Of a stretch of 64,000 bases of DNA, positions 24,720-31,297 are shown piece after piece. Within the stretch, counting starts at the first letter, position 1. Each line of letters starts with the position of its first letter. The notes under the pieces are model-generated. The model was given only the letters and a program-made list of their open reading frames with translations, searched no databases and was not told the DNA's origin. The position numbers and the translations under genes are program-made. The stretch is taken from positions 62,001 to 126,000 of the forward strand of contig CAWDDF010000009.1 in NCBI GenBank assembly GCA_963801035.1, given 5' to 3'. Source of the stretch: JACCZX01 sp963801035. Its GTDB lineage: Bacteria > Pseudomonadota > Gammaproteobacteria > Burkholderiales > Burkholderiaceae_F.

Positions 24720-25372
24720 TGTTCAAACCATTAACCGTTCTGACATTTGCGTTGTCCGTTGTCGCGCTCGCAGCAGCACCGTTGGCGCATGCGACCGTGG
24801 AAGACGACGTCCGGGCGCTACAGCGCCAATGGGAGGAAATCAAGTATCAGAAGCCGAAGGCGCAACAGGAAGCAGCGTTCGAGGCGTTAGCAAAGAGTGC
24901 GGGAACCGTACGCGATAAGTATCCGGATCGCGTCGAACCCGAGATCTGGTACGGAATCGTCGTCGCAAGTTATGCGGGCGCCAAAGGCGGCCTCAAAGCG
25001 CTGTCACTTGCGAAGGAAGCGAAGCAGGCGTTCGAGCACGCGCTTGAGGTCGATCCTAAAGCGCTTGATGGCTCGGCGTACACCAGCCTCGGCTCGCTGT
25101 ACTACCAGGTACCGGGCTGGCCGATTGGCTTCGGCGACGATGACAAAGCACGGCAGATGCTAGAAGCAGCGCTGAAGCTGAACCCGAACGGGATCGATCC
25201 GAACTATTTTTACGGCGACTATCTGTTTCGCAAGGGCGACTTCGCGACTGCGAAAAAGGTGCTCGAGCATGCATTGAAAGCGCCTGCGCGTCCCAACCGC
25301 CCACTTGCCGACGAAGGCCGCCGTAAGGAAGTCGAGGAATTGCTCGCCAAGGTTCGCGACAAGACGAGCTGA
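24719..25372 (+). CDS. Exported TPR-like protein of the hemolysin/ligase cluster
   Basis: The ATG at 24719 overlaps the SDR stop and follows a perfect AAGGAGGT at 24703-24710. The 217-residue product has a signal peptide (MFKPLTVLTFALSVVALAAAPLAHA) and a helical, tetratricopeptide-like body: KAKQAFEHALEVDPKALDGSAYTSLGSLYYQVP near 100-135 and FATAKKVLEHALKAPARP near 180. TPR proteins bind other proteins, so a periplasmic scaffold or export helper is likely. It is the last gene of the coupled biosynthetic set; the response regulator begins 66 bases later. Confidence 0.85.
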   Translation: MFKPLTVLTFALSVVALAAAPLAHATVEDDVRALQRQWEEIKYQKPKAQQEAAFEALAKSAGTVRDKYPDRVEPEIWYGIVVASYAGAKGGLKALSLAKEAKQAFEHALEVDPKALDGSAYTSLGSLYYQVPGWPIGFGDDDKARQMLEAALKLNPNGIDPNYFYGDYLFRKGDFATAKKVLEHALKAPARPNRPLADEGRRKEVEELLAKVRDKTS

Positions 25373-25438
25373 CGAGGTTCAGTCGTAAATCGCACGAGGT
25401 AATCTGTCGCGCTCCGGTTTACGATCGGTCTCTAGGTT

Positions 25439-26113
25439 GTGCGTATCCTTCTGGTCGAAGACGACGATCTGCTCGCGTCCGGCATCCGCGACACGCTCGA
25501 ACGTGCGCTGTATGCAGTCGAGCGGGTGCCGAGCGGGCCGCAGGCGCTTGCCGCGTTACAGACGAGTAGCTTCGACCTCGTAGTCCTCGACCTCGGTCTG
25601 CCCGGGCTGGACGGTCTGGAGGTGTTACGCCGCGTACGCGCCGGCGGCGCAACGACTCCGGTGCTTGTGCTGAGTGCGCGTGACACAACGTCAGACCGCG
25701 TGCTCGGTCTCGATGCCGGCGCTGATGATTACCTGATCAAGCCGTTCGACGTCAGCGAGCTGCTGGCGCGCGTGCGTGCGCAGCAGCGGCGGCTGCATGG
25801 TGCCGCGGTCAATGTGCTCGAACACGGAGAGCTGCGGCTCGATCCGACTGCGCTGTCGGTCACGTATGAAGGAAGACCAGTCGCTCTGCAGCGACGCGAG
25901 TTCATGTTGCTGCAGCGACTGCTGCAAAGTCCTGGACAGATTCTGTCACGCGCGCAACTGGAGGAAGCGATCTACGGCTGGGACAGTAGCGTCGAGAGCA
26001 ATACGGTCGACGTGCATATTCACAAGCTGCGCAAGAAGCTTTATCCGGAGGTGATCCGAACCGTGCGCGGCGTCGGTTACATCGCCGATCGGCCACCAGC
26101 TTCCGCGACATGA
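25439..26113 (+). CDS. OmpR/PhoB-family response regulator
   Basis: This 224-residue regulator has an N-terminal receiver domain with the acidic pair in LLVEDDD, phospho-acceptor Asp51 in DLVVLDLGLPGLDG, and Lys101 in YLIKPFD. A C-terminal winged-helix OmpR domain follows, with ALQRREFMLLQRLL, EEAIYGWDSSVESNTVDVHIHKLRKKL and IRTVRGVGYI. It resembles the QseB/TctD group. The start is GTG 25439. Its stop overlaps the kinase ATG, so the two form a two-component system. Position directly after the biosynthetic genes, in the same direction, suggests that it controls them. Confidence 0.93.
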   Translation: MRILLVEDDDLLASGIRDTLERALYAVERVPSGPQALAALQTSSFDLVVLDLGLPGLDGLEVLRRVRAGGATTPVLVLSARDTTSDRVLGLDAGADDYLIKPFDVSELLARVRAQQRRLHGAAVNVLEHGELRLDPTALSVTYEGRPVALQRREFMLLQRLLQSPGQILSRAQLEEAIYGWDSSVESNTVDVHIHKLRKKLYPEVIRTVRGVGYIADRPPASAT

Positions 26114-27606
26114 GCATCGAAGGGAGGCCCGCGTACTCGATGCGTGCCGTGCTCCTCGCCGGCACAATCGCGACACTGCTGGCCGTGCTCGGCGCGGCCG
26201 CATGGCTGAGTTTCGAAGGTAGCGAAGACGAAGCGCACGAGCTGTTCGACGCACGGCTCGCAACCTCGGCCCGCGTGCTGGAGGCTTTTCTCGCGCGTCA
26301 AGTCGATCACGCCACGCTCGATTCGCCGATCGTCATCAAGCTGCCCGCGGAAATCGAGGCCTCCGGACACGACACGCCTAGTCCGCTCGGCCACTACTAC
26401 GAGACCAAGATCGCGTTTCAGGTATGGAACAACGATCGTAAGTTGTTAGTGCGTTCGGCGTCGGCGCCCAGGACGCCATTTGCACCGGTGGTGGCTGGCT
26501 TCAGCGACCACACGTTTGAAGACCAGCCGTGGCGCGTGTTCACGCTGCGCTCCGGCCAGGTCTGGATCCAAGTCGCCGAGCGCGGTGACGTGCGCGCTGA
26601 GCTCGCCGAGAAACTGGCGTCGGCGGCGGTTGTCCCGCTAATAGCAGGTACTGGCGTGCTGTTGGTCGTGCTAGCACTACTAATTGGCTACGAGCTCGCC
26701 CCGCTTGACGCACTCGCAAAGCAGATTGAGGAACGCCAGCCCGACTCAGTCGCTCCGGTGGCTCTTGAACGGGCGCCGGCCGAGATTGCGCCAGTGCTCG
26801 CGGCGCTGAACGGCCTGCTGGTTCGCGTGCGCAATGCGCTTGAGCGCGAACGCCGCTTTACCGCTGACGCCGCGCACGAGCTACGCACGCCACTAGCGGC
26901 ACTCAAGGTGCATGCGCAGAATGCCGTACGCGCGCAAACGCCTGACGAACGTCAGGCTTCGCTCGAGCACATGCTGGCGGGACTCGAACGCACGATTCAC
27001 CTCGCGGAACAGATGCTCGCGTTGAGTCGTGCGTCCGCCTCGGGCGATGCCGCGCAAACGTCGGTGCCACTGCGCAAGCTGGTCGCCGAAACTATCGAGA
27101 ACTTGCGGCCCCGCATCCGCGAGCGCGCGTTGCGCGTCGATATTCGTTGTGAGCCAAAGGACTCGGATATTGAAGTACGCGGTGATCGACAGAAACTCGG
27201 CAGCCTGGTTAGCAATCTGCTCGACAACGCAGTGCGCTATTCGGCGCCCGGCGGCAGGATCGACGTCGCACTTTTCCGCACCAACAGCGAAGCGTCGCTC
27301 ACCGTTACCGATCAGGGCCCCGGCATTCCCGAGGATTTGCGCGAGCGTGTGTTCGAAAGCTATTACCGCATCCCGGGCGTTGCTGCGTCTGGCAGCGGGC
27401 TAGGACTGGCAATTGTCAAGGAGGTCGCGCTTACGCATCGAGCACTAGTGGAGGTTTCCGATCCGGTTGGTGGCCAGGGGACGAGCATTAGCGTTCGCAT
27501 TTCCTATCTCATAGCGTCACGGTCCGATGGCGATACCCGCTGGCTTCGTCTGCCCTGCAACCGCTCGCCAAGCAACTGCTGGCCCGATGCAGCCCCGCCA
27601 TGTTGA
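26110..27606 (+). CDS. QseC/TctE-like sensor histidine kinase
   Basis: The ATG at 26110 overlaps the regulator stop. The 498-residue product has a transmembrane helix (about 14-35), a periplasmic sensor region of about 140 residues (2CSK_N type), a second membrane helix (VVPLIAGTGVLLVVLALLIG), a HAMP-like linker, HisKA with AADAAHELRTPLAALK, and HATPase with NLLDNAVRYS, DQGPGIPED and GSGLGLAI. The kinase homology ends at about residue 467 (GTSISVRI). The last 30 residues are Arg/Cys/Pro-rich, overlap the start of the next gene, and look like read-through, so the original stop may be lost. The ligand is unknown; tricarboxylates or quorum signals are family precedents only. Confidence 0.92.
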   Translation: MSIEGRPAYSMRAVLLAGTIATLLAVLGAAAWLSFEGSEDEAHELFDARLATSARVLEAFLARQVDHATLDSPIVIKLPAEIEASGHDTPSPLGHYYETKIAFQVWNNDRKLLVRSASAPRTPFAPVVAGFSDHTFEDQPWRVFTLRSGQVWIQVAERGDVRAELAEKLASAAVVPLIAGTGVLLVVLALLIGYELAPLDALAKQIEERQPDSVAPVALERAPAEIAPVLAALNGLLVRVRNALERERRFTADAAHELRTPLAALKVHAQNAVRAQTPDERQASLEHMLAGLERTIHLAEQMLALSRASASGDAAQTSVPLRKLVAETIENLRPRIRERALRVDIRCEPKDSDIEVRGDRQKLGSLVSNLLDNAVRYSAPGGRIDVALFRTNSEASLTVTDQGPGIPEDLRERVFESYYRIPGVAASGSGLGLAIVKEVALTHRALVEVSDPVGGQGTSISVRISYLIASRSDGDTRWLRLPCNRSPSNCWPDAAPPC

Positions 27607-29080
27607 GACCGTGATCATCGGCACCGGGTTCTCAGGGCTGATGGCGGCCATCCGATTGCAGAAGAAGCGATGCAACGACTTTGTTTTGCTGGAAAGAAGC
27701 TCCGAGCTGGGCGGAACCTGGCAGGTCAACTCCTATCCCGGCGCAGAGGTGGACGTTCCGACCAGTCTTTACTGCATCTCGTTCATACCCTATCCGTTCA
27801 GGAAATCCTTTGCCCCGCAAAGCGAATTGCTCGCATACACGAACCATATTATCGACAGGTTCGGTTTGCGAAAGCATGCACGTACGAACCAGACGGTGAC
27901 CAGGCTCGCTTTTGACGAGCACGAGTTCCTGTGGCACGTGGAGACGGAGTCAGGCGAGAGGTACAGCGCCCGATTCGTGATTGACACCAGCGGGGTACTG
28001 GCGAACCCGCACATTCCCAGAATCAAAGGTGCGGAAACCTTCAAAGGACCGATATTCCACTCCGGGCACTGGGATCACTCTGTCGTTTACGAAGGAAAAC
28101 GTGTCGGAGTGATCGGCTCTGGATGTTCAGCAGCCCAGATCGTTCCGGCCATTGCCGGCAAGGTATCCCGGTTGACGCTGTTCATGGGCAAGGCGCAGTG
28201 GATTCTCCCGCGCTCAGACCGGCATTACGGTGCCGTAGAGCGTTTCGTTCGAACGCTGCCGGGCATACGACACACCATCCGTTTGCTCGTCTTTGTTTTC
28301 TATGACATCAGGTTTATCGCCTTCCGCCGCTATCCGTGGATCTCGGGGATCAGTCAGCTTATGAAGGACCATTACCGGAGAAGATTGAGAAAGCACCTGG
28401 AAAAATACATCAAGGACGACAATTTGCGGCAGCACATGCTGCCCGATTACGAGTTGGGCTGCCGGCGGGTCATACCGACCAACACCTATCTCCCCGCGCT
28501 GTCCCTCGACAATGTCGATGTGGATATCAGCGGGATTGAATGCATCACGCCCGAGGGCATCAGGACGAAGGAAGGCAATGATGTTGCGCTGGACGTCATC
28601 GTCTACGCCACGGGGTATTTCGCGTATTCGAACATGAAGAAGGCGCTGACGTTTCAGGTCCATGGGCTGGGTGGCCGCAACCTCAACAGCGAATGGGAAA
28701 ATGAGGCGGTCTCTTACAAGGGCATCACCGTTTCCGGCTACCCCAACTATTTCAAGGTGAACGGCCCGAACACCGGCACCGGACACAGCTCGCAGATTTC
28801 CTATATGGAGGCGGCAACTGACTACATCGTTCAGGCCATTTGTGCCGTGAAACGGGACAAGTGCATCAAGGCCATCGATGCCAGACGCGACCTTCAGGAT
28901 GCATACGTCGCCGACATGAGAAGAAAGATGCAAAAGACGGTCTGGCAGAACGCCACCTGCACCGCCTTCTACAGAAAAAACATGACCGAAGAGGTCACCA
29001 GTCTCTCCCCGGAACCGGTGACCGGGTTCATCCTTTCCCGCAAGTGGTTCCGCTTGAGTGACTATCGTCTGCTGAATTGA
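27587..29080 (+). CDS. Baeyer-Villiger-type flavin monooxygenase
   Basis: I start at ATG 27587 (MQPRHVETVIIGTGFSG), which places the FAD motif near the N-terminus as usual; the frame is open to 27527 and overlaps the kinase. The roughly 497-residue protein has two dinucleotide motifs (IIGTGFSGLMAA and VGVIGSGCSAAQ). Between them is the Baeyer-Villiger fingerprint FKGPIFHSGHWD, which fits FxGxxxHxxxW. A C-terminal ATGYFAYSN follows. Such enzymes insert oxygen beside a ketone or oxidise heteroatoms with NADPH and O2. Codon choice differs visibly from the upstream genes (more AAG, GGA, ATC-rich, fewer GCG), suggesting separate acquisition. It may act with the preceding cluster or be an independent gene. 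Confidence 0.9.
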   Translation: MQPRHVETVIIGTGFSGLMAAIRLQKKRCNDFVLLERSSELGGTWQVNSYPGAEVDVPTSLYCISFIPYPFRKSFAPQSELLAYTNHIIDRFGLRKHARTNQTVTRLAFDEHEFLWHVETESGERYSARFVIDTSGVLANPHIPRIKGAETFKGPIFHSGHWDHSVVYEGKRVGVIGSGCSAAQIVPAIAGKVSRLTLFMGKAQWILPRSDRHYGAVERFVRTLPGIRHTIRLLVFVFYDIRFIAFRRYPWISGISQLMKDHYRRRLRKHLEKYIKDDNLRQHMLPDYELGCRRVIPTNTYLPALSLDNVDVDISGIECITPEGIRTKEGNDVALDVIVYATGYFAYSNMKKALTFQVHGLGGRNLNSEWENEAVSYKGITVSGYPNYFKVNGPNTGTGHSSQISYMEAATDYIVQAICAVKRDKCIKAIDARRDLQDAYVADMRRKMQKTVWQNATCTAFYRKNMTEEVTSLSPEPVTGFILSRKWFRLSDYRLLN

Positions 29081-29364
29081 AGGACGGTCGCGCTGGCGCT
29101 GCCTCCGCGAGGAAGCGGTTTACTGCAACTCGCATCACCACGGGCTAGGCAGTCGGAAAAACGATTAGGAAATTCAATCCACCCGCAATCTCGCCGGGCC
29201 AGGCCAGAGGCCGGGAATAAGTGCGGGAACGTTCTGGGCTGCATAGCAGAGCTCCGCCAACTTCCGCGGTTCGCTGTGGATGTTGAACATCCGCTTCCGG
29301 GCGTCTCTATCCGCGGTGCTTACTTCAGCTTTGGGTCGAATGACGCATGCAGTCGCCGATCCGC

Positions 29365-30417
29365 TCAGCGGCTGCGATGTCGATGCGCGGTGCCCTCCGC
29401 GGTGCGGTAGTGGTCACGCAACACGTCGCGGCCGAAATCGCCTTCGAAGTCGCGCCACACCGAGTGGATGTGATTGCCGCCCGAGTTGTCGAACTCGATG
29501 AGGAAGTTCGCGCCCTGAATGCGAAAGTAGTGCGGCTGACGCGGCTGATCCGATCCAGCCCAGCCGACTTGGATCGAATCGAGTGGAGCTGCGCGCACAC
29601 GCGCGAGGCGCGCTTCGGTGAGCTCCGGCTGCAGGTGATCGGCAAACGCACCGATCAGTTTCAGCACGTGTGCCTGTTGGGCGGCGTCCATCTCCGCGAA
29701 AGGCAGCCCCACGGCATCCAGCGGCTTTGCACGGGCAGCGTTGCGGCTGACGATGTCACCAAAGGGTCGCGTGTCGAAGATTGCGCGCTTGCGCTGAGAC
29801 GGAGTGAGGCTTGCGAGCCACTGACGAGCCAGATCTTCTTCGCTGCCGAGCAGTCGAAAGCCTTCGCGCGGTGCGCCGCCACCGACGTCGCGCGGCACCA
29901 CGGCCGGGTTCGCACCGAAAAACTGAGGCAGCGTCGATACGTAGCGATCGCCCTCGAGGCTGAAGTGCAGTGAGAGGTGGTGACCCTCGATGCGCCAGCC
30001 CCAGCCGCCGATGCCCGGCTCGCCATAAATCGCGAGCGCGTAGTTCTCGGGGTCGCGCGAAAAGCCGAAGGCCTCCAGCTGGCGCAGCGTGATCTCCAGC
30101 GCCATCACAGCGCGTACCTTGTCCAGGCCGCGCTCATTCAGCGCCGTGCGCAGCAAAGTCGTGGTCGCCTCGCGTTGCGCTGTCGACATGGCCTTCCAGG
30201 CCACGCCGTCGCGCCGGCGCGGCGTGTAGTGCCAGTCGCTGCGAGCGGCTTCGGTGAACGGCAGCAACAACTCTGCGCGCTGCGCTGGCGCGGTCGCCTC
30301 GATCAGACGCTGCGCCGCTCGGGCGGCGGTGGGTGTCTGTGCGTGGAGTTCAGGCATGGCGATAACAAAGGCGGCCACGAGGGCAGGCAAGGCAAGCAGC
30401 GAAAGACGGGTCTTCAT
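29365..30417 (-). CDS. Exported DUF3500 family protein
   Basis: I begin at the ATG whose complement is 30415-30417, because it gives a signal peptide (MKTRLSLLALPALVAAF through LHAQ); the open frame continues 58 codons further upstream with an unlikely sequence. The product is 350 residues and covers the DUF3500 family. Landmarks are WHYTPRRRDGVAW, the glycine-rich GEPGIGGWGWRIEGHHLSLHF and the C-terminal NSGGNHIHSVWRDFEGDFG, followed by the histidine-rich tail HYRTAEGTAHRH. The clustered His residues suggest metal binding, which is inference. A gutted duplicate lies at 20721-20945. The VOC gene and a methyltransferase remnant lie directly upstream. Confidence 0.88.
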   Translation of the reverse strand: MKTRLSLLALPALVAAFVIAMPELHAQTPTAARAAQRLIEATAPAQRAELLLPFTEAARSDWHYTPRRRDGVAWKAMSTAQREATTTLLRTALNERGLDKVRAVMALEITLRQLEAFGFSRDPENYALAIYGEPGIGGWGWRIEGHHLSLHFSLEGDRYVSTLPQFFGANPAVVPRDVGGGAPREGFRLLGSEEDLARQWLASLTPSQRKRAIFDTRPFGDIVSRNAARAKPLDAVGLPFAEMDAAQQAHVLKLIGAFADHLQPELTEARLARVRAAPLDSIQVGWAGSDQPRQPHYFRIQGANFLIEFDNSGGNHIHSVWRDFEGDFGRDVLRDHYRTAEGTAHRHRSR

Positions 30418-30479
30418 GCAATCTTGCGATGCCACGGCAAATTCGGCCACAGGCCGGCGCCTGAACATACCGCAGTGGA

Positions 30480-30608
30480 TCCATTCATTCACCAACGGAG
30501 AATCGAACAACAGGTCGCTGTTCATTAACACCAAGATAGTTGCGCTAGCCGGCTGTTGGCTGCTGAAAGACCTGAAGCCGGGTACGCGCATCGTGTCGCA
30601 CGCATTTC
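30480..30608 (+). pseudogene. Internally deleted methyltransferase remnant (paralogue of 14799-15434)
   Basis: The first part repeats the leader and first codons of the methyltransferase gene at 14.8 kb (CATTCACCAACGGAGAATCG, then CTGTTCATTA and GCGCTAGCCGGCTGTTGG). It then jumps to the sequence corresponding to 15267 onward (CTGCTGAAAGACCTGAAGCC, then CGTGTCGCACGCATTTC). About 416 bases, equivalent to 14851-15266, are missing. The start codon has become AGG and the last 120 bases of the gene are absent, so it cannot make the enzyme. It abuts the 3' end of the intact VOC gene. Confidence 0.82.
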
Positions 30609-31141
30609 ACGACGCCGTCGAGGAGATAACGCGCCGCCGAGGACCTTACGCATGACTGGCGCTCACCCTTTCGGGCCGCCTCGATCTTGGCGACGTCGAT
30701 CTTCCTCATCTGCATCATCGCTTCGAACGCGCGCTTGGCAACGTCGCCGCCTTGTGCCAGCGCATCGGTTAGCACGCGCGGAGTGATCTGCCACGAGAGG
30801 CCCCATTTGTCCTTGCACCAGCCGCACGCGCTCTCCGCGCCGCCGTTGCTGACGATTGCGTTCCAATAACGGTCGGTCTCGGCCTGGTCGTCGGTCGCGA
30901 TCTGGAACGAAAAGGCTTCGTTGTGCTTGAACTGCGGCCCTCCGTTGAGGCCGATGCAGGGCACGCCGCAGACGGTGAACTCGACCGTCAGCACGTCGCC
31001 CGCCTTACCGGCGGGATAGTCGGACGGTGCGCGGAACACGGCACCAACCTTGCTATTGGGGAAGGTTGCGGCGTAGAAACGCGCCGCCTCTTCGGCGTCG
31101 TGGTCGTACCACAGACAGATGGTGTTCTTGGGCGTCGCCAT
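30545..31141 (-). CDS. VOC/PhnB-like (glyoxalase superfamily) protein with altered C-terminus
   Basis: The 198-residue frame starts MATPKNTICLWYDHDAEEAARFYAATFP, the signature of the PhnB/3-demethylubiquinone-methyltransferase-like VOC family, and continues with VEFTVCGVPCIGLNGGPQFKHNEAFSFQI and CGWCKDKWGLSWQITP. These small proteins bind metals or ligands with paired beta-alpha-beta-beta-beta units; the function is usually unknown. The family C-terminus ends soon after MQMRKIDVAKIEAARKGE. Here an extra base at 30661 shifts the frame past the expected stop at 30646-30648, adding about 30 spurious residues that read through the methyltransferase remnant. A version lacking its middle 93 codons lies at 15514-15729. 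Confidence 0.85.
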   Translation of the reverse strand: MATPKNTICLWYDHDAEEAARFYAATFPNSKVGAVFRAPSDYPAGKAGDVLTVEFTVCGVPCIGLNGGPQFKHNEAFSFQIATDDQAETDRYWNAIVSNGGAESACGWCKDKWGLSWQITPRVLTDALAQGGDVAKRAFEAMMQMRKIDVAKIEAARKGERQSCVRSSAARYLLDGVVKCVRHDARTRLQVFQQPTAG

Positions 31142-31197
31142 TGGTTCACTCCTCTTCAGGCTTCAAAGCGAAGAGATTGAGGTTATCAGCCACGACA

Positions 31198-31265
31198 TGT
31201 TCGCTGGCTACCGTGCGTGTCATGGAGCAGTTCGACGAAGCATTCATCTTTGCGCAGGCGCGTGC
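31198..31265 (+). repeat. Dispersed repeat, copy D
   Basis: This segment contains TTCGCTGGCTACCGTGCGTG, then CATGGAGCAGTTCGACGAAG and CTTTGCGCAGG. It aligns with copy A (14655-14712) and, in the part encoding MEQFDEAFIFAQ, with copies B and C. It lies just upstream of the intact VOC gene, in the position that copy B has relative to the deleted VOC gene. Confidence 0.55.
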
Positions 31266-31297
31266 GCTTCAGGGCGCCCGAGTGTGAGGAATCTGCG

